Origin: Corynespora cassiicola
Lineage: Eukaryota; Ascomycota; Dothideomycetes; Pleosporales; Corynesporascaceae
Direction: 5' to 3'
Length of the DNA stretch: 64,000 nucleotides
Assembly: GCA_022059125.1 (NCBI GenBank)
Contig: JAEUWY010000006.1
Coordinates: 992,001-1,056,000, forward strand
This document shows, one piece after another, positions 38,962 through 50,688 of this stretch (the first letter of the stretch is position 1; every line of letters starts with the position of its first letter). The notes under the pieces are model-generated. The model was not told the origin of the DNA, made no database searches, and was given only the letters and a program-made list of their open reading frames with translations. The position numbers and the translations under genes were made by a program.

Positions 38962-41198
38962 ATGGGGACAATGGAATCTGGCTTAAAAATCAAACAATTT
39001 GTTCCCAATGACCCAACAGCGTCAAACAAAAGCCGATTTAAGCGAATTCGACCACACGTCCCCGAGGAACAACGCAAAAGGGCGCGGCAGGCCTGTGGAA
39101 ATTGCCGCCAAAGAAAGACGAGATGCTTAGGTGGTACACCATGCGAAAGATGCATCAAAGAAGATACAGTTTGCACACTTGCTTCTGAGCGCAATGTTCT
39201 TCCTGAAGATGCGAACCCCGTTTCCTTGAGTAAAGCAGAACGAGCAGTATATCTCGAGAAAGCATTGAAGAACATCCTTGGCGTCTCAAAGTTGACCGAC
39301 AAAGAGCTCAAGGTTATGGCAGAGACTGTACCGACAACTCTGAGATCTAATGGAGAGCTACGGCAAGAGGAGTTCGCTGACCAGTCGTCTCTGTCGGGTT
39401 TCTCGCGTCGACTACAGCAACAGCTTGGGCACAAAGAGCCTGATGACGACGAATCATATAGGCTAAAGGACAGCTATCCCCCAAAGCCACCTGATTCTGA
39501 ATTGAAGCAAGATTTAGTTGAGGCCTTGGACGGATTGCCAGAACGGTATATCACCGAAAGCCTCGTTGATGTCTGCTTCAGGTATGTTCAGTGCAATAGC
39601 TTCTATGTTTCGCCGAATTGGGTTTGTAATACCTTAGATAAGGTTTACTCCAATCCAAAAATCGTTCATGAAGAAGACATTCCCAGCATCGCTACACTCA
39701 TGATGGTTGTTGCATTGGGAACACAGTTTGTGGGCATGACATCCCTTGCTCTTCCCGTGCCTATCGGTCAGTCAATGGATTTTTTTGAGAATCTAGGGAG
39801 TGATTTGCATCAAAAAGCTACGTCTATGCTGCCAGAGATCATCAAGCAATCAACATTCGAAAGTGTACGGGTTTGTTTGCTCATTGCAACCTATTTCTTT
39901 CCCATCGATCTACCGGGACTTGCCTATACATACCTCGGCCTCGCGTTGCATATATCCGTGCGCATTGGTATGCATAAGAGGATATATTATACCACAAAGG
40001 TTCTGTCACCAATTCGAGAGGAACAGATACGTGTTTGGTGGACATTATACACATTCTATCAGCGCGCTCGCATTTTTCATGGCCATCCACGTACTCTGAC
40101 TCATTCCGATGTATACGTTGATCGACCACGGCATATCGCTGAACTTGAACCTTCGAACGGCGTGTCGAATTTTCGTAATCAAGTGGCATTGATTGACGTT
40201 ACCATTATTCTTGAAGATATTGCTCAAGAGATGTGAGATGATGGTCCTCAAGTTTCAATCTACAACTCAACACTGACGTTTTGCAATACAGTGCAATGCT
40301 CCGTAGAGCTCGAAAAGGCGTACACATTGCAAATCTTCTTGTTCTTCGACGAAAGTTGGCAGGATTGCTCGACCAACTTCCAGCATTGAATTACCACGAT
40401 CAGGCGGAGGTGAATCTTCATCGCCTCCGCCTTGATATACATGTACATCTACACTATTGGCACACTCGTCTTTTTCTTGGCCGCCCATTCTTACTTTTAA
40501 ACGGCAAATCTTCAGAGACGAATCCATCAATGGACAGGACTGATTCGACCACGACTGTCATGTCTGGCACAAACATACTAGTACAAGACTCGGTGGACGC
40601 TGCACTGCGAATCATTGAATTATGTCAGATGATTCACGGTCGGATAGGTCTCGCAAAAGCTTCATATGCCACGGAGTTCACAAGCTGCCGTGCCTCGATG
40701 CTCGTACTCATCGCAAAAAGCATCACAGAAGATCGAGATGGGCTAAAAAGCCCTTTGTCGGATGGCCTTGAGCTTATCAAGCAAATGTCTAGTAATCATG
40801 GACAAGCTGGCTCCGAAGCAAGAGTTATTGTCGCATTGCAGCGTGCCATAACACGCCTGCACCAAGAAGTTGGGCGGGGAGATGATCGAGCTGATGCTTA
40901 TCAAATGGAACAACAAATGCATCAGGATCCTTTCCAGCAGTGGGAAAGACTATGGCAATATCCCGAAATTCCCTTATCGGAAACCCTTGTTCAAGGTAGC
41001 ACGATTGTGGACCAAGGCTCGTTTCTATTGAGGGTGCTTCCATCACAACAAGAAGAGAATGCCAGTATCGGCGGAATACCGAGCTTCGACGGTTATGACG
41101 CGATATCTGATGATATCTGGTCCACGTTTGTTCATTCTCAGCTTGACGATTTTTCTTTGGTCCCGGAAATGGAGTATCGTTCGAATGCGGAAGCATGA
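38962..41198 (+). CDS. Zn2Cys6 fungal transcription factor
   Basis: Two exons (38962-40232 and 40292-41198) join in phase to 725 residues. The binuclear zinc cluster spans C45-C71 with spacing C-x2-C-x6-C-x5-C-x2-C-x6-C (CGNC, RQRKTRC, CERC, C71), preceded by basic residues. The middle carries the fungal-specific regulatory domain: DVCFRYVQCNSFYVSPNW, YLGLALHISVRIGMHKR, EEQIRVWWTLYTF and GHPRTL. No other domain is seen. Base composition is more A/T-rich than in the housekeeping genes around. It lies between lgd1 and the D-amino-acid oxidase, transcribed toward the latter, so a role in one of these pathways is plausible but unproven. I cannot assign it to GaaR, RhaR or any named regulator. The start could also be the ATG three codons in (38971). 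Confidence 0.9.
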
Positions 41199-41373
41199 TC
41201 ACCTGTCCAATGTCCAATAGTTGCGTAATATCATGGCTACCCCCCGTCTGCTCAGATGGCAAAACAAGTCATGGCATTAATTTGGACTTAAAACTATTCC
41301 TCTATGAGTGGCTTGGTGTGTGATCTATTGGAGCTATGTAGTTTCTATAAAAAGGACCTCACTTAAGGTTTCG

Positions 41374-42548
41374 CTATAGCTTAGCTAACGGCGATTGGTA
41401 AACATATTCGTCCACAAGATTGCGCGCAACTCTGGCTACGCCGAAGGAAAACACGTATCCACCTCCAGCTACACCTGCGAGATATCAGTTTAAAATTCGA
41501 GAACTAGATATGACTGAGTTACTCACCGTAAGCATGAACTACATTTTCTCCGTTTTTCATAACCTCCTTCTCGACCCGTAGCCCAGTTTCCCGAGCGGGA
41601 CGTATCCCCACATTGTGTCCAATGATCTCGTAGTCGGACAACTTAGGTGGGAAGATGTCTGGGAGATCTTGGTTCACTCTCCTTATGATCTGATAAAAAC
41701 TCTGTCAGGTTACCCATTGCAGTGGTTCCTTGGGTCACTCACATCTTGCTGAAGGTCCATGTCGACCTCCTGTTCAGTGTGACCATATTGTTTGATCCCC
41801 CCCAATATACAAGTGCCATCAAGTCTCGAAATGGCATAAGTATAATCCTTACCATGCCGCATGTAAATCTTGTCATAGCTACTCTTCACATGTACAGTCT
41901 GCCCGCGCACCTGCTGTACCTTCTCATCTCGAACATCCTCTAGAAATTTTGGCCCAAATCCACTTGCGTTGACCAGAATATCATGACCCTGAGCTCTTAC
42001 CTCTGCGAGCGAATCGAAACGAGCTCTCTTAAACACCACACCAGAAGCTTCGAGTCTCTGTCGCAGCCAAGGAAGAAACACCTTAGGCGTCAATACCACA
42101 GTCCGATAGCACATGCCAAGTTTGACCCCCTTCGGCAGCTCCTCCTGACCCATGACGCGAAACTCTGGCATTTTACCCCTGTACCATATCTCGTCGACAG
42201 TCTTGTCGTCGTGAAAATCTAGCATCTCAATGCGCTTGACGCTCGACTCAGGGTTAGAGGCCGCGAGCCTCCAGAGTACTGCGAAGGAATCTAGCTGCAT
42301 CTTTTGTTCCTGAGAATTGGAATTATCGAGTCCGAGGAACACGGCTCCAGCCCAGGGGCTGGCCCATTCGAGCGAGAGGTCATCTCCGGGGAGATTTTTC
42401 GCGACGATTGTGACTTCGTGGTTTCTGGAGAGAAGACTGGCAATCGCCAATCCGGTAATGCTGGAATTGGCATGTCAGTAAGATAGAATTTAAAGTTTCT
42501 CGAGAAACTTTTTGCTGACCCTGCACCCAAGATCGTGATACGGGCCAT
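41374..42548 (-). CDS. D-amino-acid oxidase, peroxisomal
   Basis: FAD enzyme oxidising D-amino acids to 2-oxo acids with release of ammonia and hydrogen peroxide. Four exons on the minus strand (42520-42548, 41743-42460, 41527-41689, 41374-41474) join in phase to 336 residues. The dinucleotide motif G8-x-G10-x-x-G13 is formed only after joining exon 1 (MARITILGAG) to exon 2 (ITGLAIASLLS). Later landmarks are PWAGAVFL, LVNASGFGPKFL, the family IRPAR at about 278-282 and HAYGVAGGGYVFSFG near the end. The protein ends PLAKL; AKL is a type 1 peroxisomal signal, as expected for this oxidase. Intron 1 has a weak donor, GTCAGC. D-aspartate oxidase is the alternative within the same family. Confidence 0.88.
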
Positions 42549-43215
42549 CTTCTGGTATTTATCTTTTACGGCCCGATGAATGGTAGGGAGTGTGTACGAA
42601 AAGAATCCTGGGGTTGATGCCTGTGCTTTTTGGTGAGCAAGAGTCTTGTCCCATCACTCTTATATCAGCATCATCGCATGGGGTTGTGCACTGCATTTCG
42701 TATCTCGTTTTCCTAAGATTTCTCTAGAGTGACCATGGGGGTGACAACAATCCGGAAGCCAAATTACCTGATTAGGAAATTCGCGACAACTATCCGGCGC
42801 TAGTTGGACTGAAGGACTCCACATCCCCCACCCCACTTTAACACCAAGCGTCTAGAAAAGAAACCCCGCAGTACTTGCCGACTGTTATCGAAGAAGAGTG
42901 GCTTGTACTATGCCGGAAAAGTAAATCTGGTGACGCTGTGTGGCCACATGTAACGGCCCAGTATCTCCAGGACCGCCACGGAGGAAGCGAGAGCTAGGAC
43001 TTGGGCTTCGATAATCCGGGGCAGATTACGCTTGATGATAGGCTTATACGGCCCACCGGGTTTTTGATAAGATTCCTTTGATTGACCTGACCAGTCGAGG
43101 ATATATGAAGCCCAAGTGCTTTGACTCTTTCTTGACGGTCAACAGTCCTTTGGAATTCCTTTCCCTGGCCAGTCTCACATCCAGACCAACCACACCAGAT
43201 TCCTCCATCGGAAAT
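42549..43215. promoter_or_regulatory. Divergent promoter of the D-amino-acid oxidase and the MFS permease
   Basis: 667 bp separate the two outward-facing start codons, so they may be co-regulated. No TATA box was recognised. The plus-strand frame is open upstream of 43216 with an in-frame ATG at 43105, so the leader length is uncertain. Confidence 0.5.
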
Positions 43216-45011
43216 ATGTCGGAAATAGGAGATGTTCTATCCAAGGTACCTTCGAAGAATACCAAGGATATGGAGCCTTCTGTGATGGTCGTCTCCGAAT
43301 ATGACGAATACCTTGGACTATGCGAGATTATGACGGACGTCAAGCTGAAACGACTGGTACGGAAAATCGAGTAAGTACCCAGTTTTCAATTATCAAAATT
43401 TCCAATCGGTATTGATATAGTTGATAGCTTCCGTGTACTTCCACAGCTTATTGTGTTGTACCTCATGTCATACATCGATCGGACCAACGTTGGTGAGTAA
43501 TGTATGCGCAATGGTCGCAGAGGTAACATTCTTACATGTAACAAGGAAATGCAAAGTTATTCGGCGCTCAAGAAGATATGAATATTTCCGGCCAACAATG
43601 GAACACGGCTCTCGCAATCTTTTTCGTCACCTACTCGCTCGGCGCAGTACCTGCAAACATATGCTTGCAGCGGCTTGGTCCCCGAATCTGGCTGCCCACC
43701 ATGATGCTTTCTGTATCACTAATACTCATATGTGCTTCTTTCCAGAGCAATTTCGGGGGCTGGGCTGCTTTCAGAGTTCTTTTGGGTGCGGTGGAAGCGG
43801 GTGTATTTCCTGGTTGTTCAGCAGTGTTGACAACCTGGTACTCTCCGCATGAGGTTCACACCAGAATGACAATCTTTTATACGGGTGCCTCCGCTGCTGG
43901 CGGATTTTCCGGACTGCTTGCATATGCTATTGGTCAGCTCGATGGAACATGGGGTTATAGAGGCTGGCGATGGATATACTGCCTCGAAGGTGAGTGTTGC
44001 AAGTAATATCTCATCCGCCCTACCCATGGCTAAACTTGGACCAGGAATATTCTCGGCTATTTTATCCATTGCGGCCTTCTGGATAATTCACGATAGTCCT
44101 TCCAAAGTCTCATGGCTTACTACAGAGGAGAAGCGGTTCCTGACGCTCCGTCATAAATTCTCTGCGGGCGGAGAGACCGGCATAGCAGAAAAAGAGGAGT
44201 TCTCATGGGAAGCCGTCGGGAAGGTCTTCAAAGTAAGTACCCTTGAAGACTCCTAAGAGCAGTCATGGTTAATGATGGCTTAGTCATTCCACATATATGC
44301 CCTTGTGCTTATGGAATTCACGCTCTGCGTCGTAGTATACGGAGTATCTTTTGTCCTCCCAACCATGTAAGTATCGCGATACTACCCGAAATCCCCCCAT
44401 AAAGTCTAACAATATACAGCATCAACAATCTGGGATACTCAGCTGCAGATGCTCAAGCCATGACTGCCCCGCCTTATCTCTTCGCCTGTGTAGTAACCAT
44501 ATTTTCAGGCTGGGCAGCCGATCGATACAAGCAACGCATGCTTTCTGTCCTATTCCCCAATCTCCTCGCTATGACAGGATTCATCATCATCATAATCAGC
44601 GTTCGCCACCACCATCTTCCTGGCGTCACTCTGTTCGGCATCTTCTTTGCGATCGGGGGTCTCTATCCCATCTCACCGGCGGTGACAGCGTGGGCGGCTC
44701 TAAACCTGGCTGGCACCATGAAGCGATCCGTAGGCATCGGCGCCATGATTGCATTCTCCCAGCTGGGCGGCATTGTAGGTTCCAACATCTACATCGCCGA
44801 ACAGAGCCCGAGGTATCCCTTGGGCTATGGCATCAGTATTTCCATGCTTGGCATTTTTGGCATCATATGGCCAGTTTGCTACTTTTTCATATTGAAGCGT
44901 ACGAATGCGAACCGCGCAAGAATGTCGGTGGATGAAGTTCGGGGCAAATATACGGACGAGCAACTAGCCGAGATGGGGGACAATAGCCCGTTGTTCAGAT
45001 ACTCTACATGA
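43216..45011 (+). CDS. MFS transporter, anion:cation symporter family (DAL5-like)
   Basis: Plasma-membrane permease of the family that includes yeast Dal5 (allantoate), nicotinate and other carboxylate carriers. Six exons (43216-43370, 43428-43492, 43546-43989, 44045-44232, 44284-44366, 44420-45011) join in phase to 508 residues. The N-terminus has RKIDFRVLPQLIVLYLMSYIDRTNVGNAK, of which IDRTNVGNAK is the family hallmark after the first membrane segment. Further landmarks are FPGCSAVLTTWYSPHE, GWRWIYCLEG, ISPAVTAWAALNLAGTMKR and QSPRYPLGYG, with about 12 membrane segments overall. The acceptor of intron 1 was chosen at 43427 because the upstream AG gives an in-frame stop. Substrate unknown; the neighbours suggest a nitrogen or carbon source. 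Confidence 0.92.
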
Positions 45012-45158
45012 GAATGAAGGTATATAGAACATCAAAAGACATTACAGAATATCACATGAGATATAAACGTCTAAAGCGAACGCAACATGTGTGCCAACAG
45101 CCAACGTACAGCCCGACATGTACACAATCCGTCATCCTACTCTTTATAACCCGCACAT
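45012..45158. other. Short convergent 3' flanks
   Basis: 147 bp separate the stops of the MFS and APC permease genes. Confidence 0.6.
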
Positions 45159-46900
45159 TTACAAGCTCGCCCGTCTGATACCCTCAATCACCTCGGTAAC
45201 CTCGCTCTTTCTCTCGCCAAGGCCTCGGAAACTCTTTCTTCCTCTGACCAACCAATCCGTGGCCATGATGATGGCGACTACCGCGTACACCAGGCTGACA
45301 TAATTCATGTTACCCGCGGTGACGGGCTTGGAGTACGGGAACGAGTACATGACCAGGGTGAACAGAGTCCAGCAGAGGAGCACGATGTTGGAGAAGAGGC
45401 CGATGGGGCCTAGCCAAAAGGGTCCCGGCTTGATGTTCGAGCGGCCGCGGATCAGGAGGCAGATAACCGGGATGGAGTAAGAGATGTAGAGGAGGACGAT
45501 GCAGGCAGTAATCATGCTGTGCGAGGATCAGCATCATGTGAACATTGCATTGTGTGAGAGTGGGGGATGAGGGGTAAGGAGACACGACTTACGAATTGAA
45601 AGCTGTAGTCGAGGCCAGGTACAAGCACCCAACGATGCCAACAATGACACAGCTCACAAAGTGCGCATTGAGCGGGACATCCAAACCCTTGTGCACCTTG
45701 CCGAGCCATTGATGTCCTGGAACTCCCCTATCGCGCGCGAAGCTCCAGCATAGACGGCTTTGCCAGGTGTGGCTCGCCACAAGACATCCCAGCCCCGTGG
45801 CGATGATAAGCGCCTCGAGCACAATGGCACCCGCCTTGTTGCTTAGCGCCCGGTAGAAGAGCTCCAGGATCGGAACACCGGTTGCTGTACCCGCAATCTC
45901 GGAAAAGTCGCCCACGATGCTGAAGAACATGGACATGGAGAAGAACCACGACGTGACAAAGCCAATGCCCACGGTTCCCATAATGGCAATGGGGATCATG
46001 CGCTCGGGGCGATGGACTTCCTCCGCGAGGTGCGTGGCGCAGTCTAAGCATGCAAAACTCCAATTTGTGTTGACCAGGCCTACAATGAAGGCGATTCCGC
46101 CCTGACTCCAGCCTGTGCCATTGATGAAGGTTGCAAATACGAATTTCGCGTGTTGGTGCGTCGGCGCGGTCGCGGGGACTGTAATGAGAATCACCGCGAA
46201 GGAGACGAGCGACGTCCACAGAGTAATTTTGGCAACGGTTGGAAGAGTCTTCCCATAGCAGTTGAAGAAGAAGCAGAATATGTTAGCCATCTGGTAGGCT
46301 ACAAATGCGTGCCATCTTTCGACAACGCTGCCGAGACATGTTAGCATTGGACTAGGTGATGATAAGGGCAAAAGAAAGAACATGCCCGAAAAAAGGAACT
46401 CACAAATCGGGGTGAGTAAGTTGATAACAACCCACGAGGGCGCTGCCCATTGCAAGTGCGACGCTTGCACTCGTAAAGATACTGCCGGCCCAGGCAAACC
46501 ATCCAGTCAAATAGCTTGCGAAGTTGGCATACTTTCTCGGTGCCAACTCGTTGGCCCAGAAGTACTGCCCTCCGGCGTTGGGAAACGCACTTGCCAGCTC
46601 GCTCAACGAGATGCCGACACATGTGGAGATCAGAGCAATCAAGATGATGCCATATATGATGAGTATCGGCCCTCCGGAATTGATGCCCGTTATCAGCGCC
46701 GCCGAGATTCCGAACCAAGAGTTTGTAAGGGAGAAGCCGACCCCGAGGACTGACCACACGCTGAAGTTACGTTGCATATCCTGCTTGTATCCCATCTCGG
46801 CCAGCTTCATCGCATCGGCATCCACTGACGAGTCCCGGCCATTGGTAATGTCGGTGGAGGATGCCGGCTCCAGTGCCTTCTCGTTATCGGTATCCGCCAT
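45159..46900 (-). CDS. APC-family amino-acid/GABA/choline-type permease
   Basis: Twelve-segment permease of the amino-acid/polyamine/choline family, closest in feel to yeast Uga4/Hnm1. Three exons on the minus strand (46404-46900, 45593-46327, 45159-45516) join in phase to 529 residues. The N-terminus MADTDNEKALEP is followed by MGYKQDMQRNFSVWSVLGVGFSLTNSWFG, ISLSELASAFPNAGGQYFWA and SYLTGWFAWAGSIF, the APC signature region. Later come FACLDCATHLAEEVHRPERMIP and WSFARDRGVPGH, both typical of this subgroup. Introns interrupt between HPDF and VVERWH and after TAFNS. The substrate cannot be fixed from sequence. It sits tail-to-tail with the MFS permease. Confidence 0.9.
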
Positions 46901-49756
46901 GTTGAAATCCGGCCGCGTCGTTGGTGTCCTGTCGATTTCCCCAGAGTAAATGATAATAATAGTCTATGGTGTGGTCTTGCAAATTTCCTAATGAGGAAGC
47001 GCGCTTGCGGACGCGGTTCGCTTGGCACGAAGCTTGAGATGGAGCGCCAAGCAGCGGGCACAGGAATGAGGATGGTGGAGGGACAATGTGAGGACGAGGA
47101 CGGAGGGTATTTACGCAGGCTGAGTAGAAGCACAGGCGGGAATGATAAGCATACAACCAATCAGGGGGTTTTCCAGAAGCAGCATGCCATGAAAATAAAG
47201 GACCGATGTTCACCATCGGTAGCTGCAGGTGGGAGGCGTCGTGGCCGTTGCCGTGGTCGTGGTCGTGATCGTATCGACCCGCTTCGCACTCTGTAGCTGC
47301 CTCTGTGGATTCCCGCTGTGGATTCCCGCTCTGTCGAGCGACAGCCGTCTACGAGGACAAGCAGACAAGCAATCCTCCTGCATATATCCACCTCCTGTCC
47401 CGAGCCATGATATTGTTTGCGTGGTTCATGGAATAAACGGAATGCGGAGATGATCCCCGCCTAGCTTGAACCAGCAAAGCGATACAGAGTTTAGTCTGCT
47501 GCCAACCTGCGGGAAGGGAGAGGAGTAGGGCGACGGCGTCCGCGAAGCTTGGTGCTTAACCGACGACGGTCCAATGCCATTGGTACGGGGAGAAAAGCAG
47601 ACCGACGCGACGAGGGTCCCCATCCCTGTACATATAGGACCTCGAACCCACGGCATTTGGAGAGACCTTGCAGAGGCCATTTGACAGGCCTGACGTTTGC
47701 CGCTGGCTGTCCGCCTGCATATGGCGCCATCTCTTGGACGGACCAAGGTCCTTTGAAGGGGAGGGGGGGCGAGGAGAGGCCACGCGCTGGGACTTGCAGT
47801 GGCTGCGGCTGGGTCCCAAAAAGCAAACTCCCCCTCGGCAGACCGCGCACTCCGCATCCGGGGACCAGGGTCGGAGATGGCTCGATATGAGGAGAAAGAC
47901 GCCAATCGCTCGCGGGGCGTCATCAGGTGGTCTGGACATAGTTCATCCGCCGAGCTTGCGAAGGGTGGAAGGGGGCCGCGGCGGAAGCCCATGCGTGGTC
48001 TGGCTGGATATGCACGGCTTCAGCCTGAGGCCTGACGGTTGCACGGCAGGATACCACTCTTGTTGCTGTCTCTGCTGTAGTGGAGGCGGTGGCGGCGGTG
48101 GCGGAGGCAGCGGGCGGCGACGCGCGTGTGTTTTCTACAGCCACTGTGATCCAAGAGAGTGAGATCTCAGCAGTAGGAGGAGGCCGGAGTCCAGGCCCAG
48201 CGGGGCGTGTCCGAGGGTGCGCGTCCGTCTCCAGCGTTGAAAGCCGTGTCAATCGATTTTATCCAGGCTTTACCAAGATGTACAATCGTTACCGAAACAA
48301 GCAACTGCACCCCTCGAAGCTCTCCACTATAAGCTTGATACCGTCCCTCATCAGCCGGTTCGCGACCCTCTCCCCATCCTCCTTCTCTCCCAGTGTGACT
48401 GCACACGAGGCTCGCTGGTACACGGCATCAGAGGTTGGACGCGGCGGTAAACAGCTTACAATGAGTGTTATAGGACCCGGGCCAAGCTTGATTCGGCAGG
48501 TAACTCAAGACAGCCAGAAGCCCCCCTATGCGACCAGAGCACACTCACTCGCACTCGCACACGCGCAGCGCGCTGTACCACCTCCTACCCTGATCCTGTC
48601 GCCTCGGGTCACACGCTCGGCCAAAGCGGCAGCTAATGTTGATAGTCCAGACTCGAACTGTGGAGGGGACGTCGGAAGGCGGCGAAGTGCCGTTTCACAT
48701 CTGCTGAAGCCAAAACCGATGGCCTGCTCCCGGTTCATTCGTTTGTGGCGGCTGCCTGGACTTGAGGTTGCTTTTGTTCACCGTGTACTCCAGTCATCTG
48801 CCCATCCATACCGAGGCCTGGTGGGGTCAATGGGCATCATGTCGACTGATCTGAGGTGTCACAGCGGGCCGTAAGATCGGGTGGTGTTTCATCGGAGAGC
48901 AACTTCGTCCAGAACGGACACATGCCGGATATCCACTGCCGCCTCGGGTCCGGGCACAAGGGCATTTGCGAATTGATACAAGGTAGACTGAGATGCCACT
49001 GTATCCGAGGCCAGCTTGTTCCAGGCAATGATGGTCGCACCACCCCGTTGGAGAGATGAGACGGCGGGTGAACATGGTTGCTTGTTCCTGTGCCGCCACC
49101 TCAAGACTGCCTTGGAACGGAGAATAAAATGATGTAATGCAGATGCAAACACGACGCAGGCAACTCGATGGAGACGAATGCAGGAGCCGCGAGGGGCCAA
49201 CTTTTGGATATGCGATCATGCGCGCCGTAGTGTTCCTAATGGGGCAAACCTCTCTCAAAAAGGAAGTTTGGCCTAGACCTCGACATGGCGGTGGAATCAC
49301 GTCACGGCACTCAAAGCTCATCCATTTGTTTTAAATGATTACTGTATTGCAGGAAGAGAGCTTCCAGGCCGAGGGGAATTTTGAAATACATAATACTTCG
49401 TGAAACAAACACGGAGGAGATATCGATGTTGGGTGGGACAAGAGGGCTAATGACTGAAAAAGGGTTATGGTAAAGAAACATCCACGCCAGTATCCACGTA
49501 AAGACGTACAAGCGTCCTGATTCCGAAGCTCCCACCGCCGAGCTTCCCACATTGCACTCCCATCATCATATCATCCCAGGCCACTCCCATCAGTTCACAC
49601 ATATGCAGACATTTGCGTGCTCTGCGACGGTCCACCGTCTGCAGAACCGCGCCGTTGTATTACTTTCGCCATTAGGAGGGGTATCCATATCCGAGGTGAC
49701 GCGCCGCCCACCGTTGCGCCCGCCCGTCAATCGCAACAGAGCTTGATGCATTATAT
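46901..49756. other. 2.9 kb upstream of the APC permease, no gene recognised
   Basis: Between the permease start and the 3' end of MCM1, both minus strand. It includes the permease promoter and the MCM1 3' UTR. Open frames up to 264 codons (48080-48874, plus) overlap others and show no family features. A few GGTCGT-type and GGCGGT-type repeats occur (about 47240-47270 and 48081-48110). Confidence 0.5.
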
Positions 49757-50688
49757 TTAGCTCAACTTGTTATCCTGGGGGTAGTGACCGCCAGGGTGAC
49801 GGGGCATGCCTTGCTGCGGCATTCCCGGGTACTGATTCGAAGCCTGCTGCTGTTGCTGGAGGTACGACTGGTAGTGCAGCGCGGCCTCGGGCGTCATGTA
49901 CTGTGGGGGGATGCCGGCGCCGCCGGGCATGCCGCGCGGCTGGCCGGCGGGCACCTGGGCGTGGTTGTCTTCGGGCGAATCCACGGGGTTGTTGTCGTCG
50001 ACGCCGTTAGCGTCGCCGGATGAAGGCTCAGGCGCGTTCAAGCAGGCCTGCAGAGGGTCAGCAACATGGCAAAAAAACACGCGTCGCACGGCAATGGCAG
50101 ATGATGCGGTGCGGCTGCGGTGGGGATGGAAGCGTACCTGGATGAGATTCTTGCCCTCGGGCTTGGTGACGAGCGGCTGCAGCTTCGGGGTGGTGAAGGT
50201 GTAGACGAGGCCAGTCTCCGAGACGACGAGCAGCAGCACTTGGGTGCCGGTCAAGACGGACAATTCGTAGGCCTAGAGTGCAAGCGTGTCAGCGAGTCGT
50301 CGATTGCGGGAGTCGATGGCTTTCCCATGCGACGCGGTTGGAATGAATGGAGGGTGCTCTGGGTGGCCGTGGGCGGTGCGCGCGCGCCCGGGCACAGCGG
50401 AGCAGAGCAGAGCAGAGAGTGAAAAACACGCACCTTCTTCATGATTCCGGCCTTGCGCTTGGAGAAGGTGATGTGCCGACGCGACTTGTCCTGGATGAAC
50501 TTGATCTCAATCTTTCTCCTCTCGCGGCCGGGCTTGTCGTCATCGTCGTCGTCGTCGTCGGCAGCCGGGCGCGGTCGCTTGGTGCCGCGGTTGGCGTCGC
50601 CCTGGACCAGAGCGCCATTGTTGGGGTTTTGGTCGTCGTGGACAGAGGGCGACGCGTTCTGGTCGTGTTCGGTGATTTCTGAGGCCAT
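49757..50688 (-). CDS. MCM1: MADS-box transcription factor Mcm1
   Basis: SRF-type MADS-box regulator of mating, cell cycle and development. Three exons (50434-50688, 50138-50272, 49757-50047) join in phase 0 to 226 residues. The MADS domain spans about 54-112: GRERRKIEIKFIQDKSRRHI, FSKRKAGIMKK, then AYELSVLTGTQVLLLVVSETG and VYTFTTPKLQPLV, the SRF/Mcm1 subtype and not MEF2. The N-terminus has a run of eight Asp just before the DNA-binding arm, and the C-terminus is Gln/Pro/Gly-rich (five-Q run). The first intron splits the domain right after KAGIMKK, a position I recall as conserved in fungal homologues. Confidence 0.95.

Noticed and set aside
48080..48874. 264-codon plus-strand open frame
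   Set aside because: It begins in a GGCGGT repeat and has no conserved-looking stretch; it lies in the upstream region of the permease.
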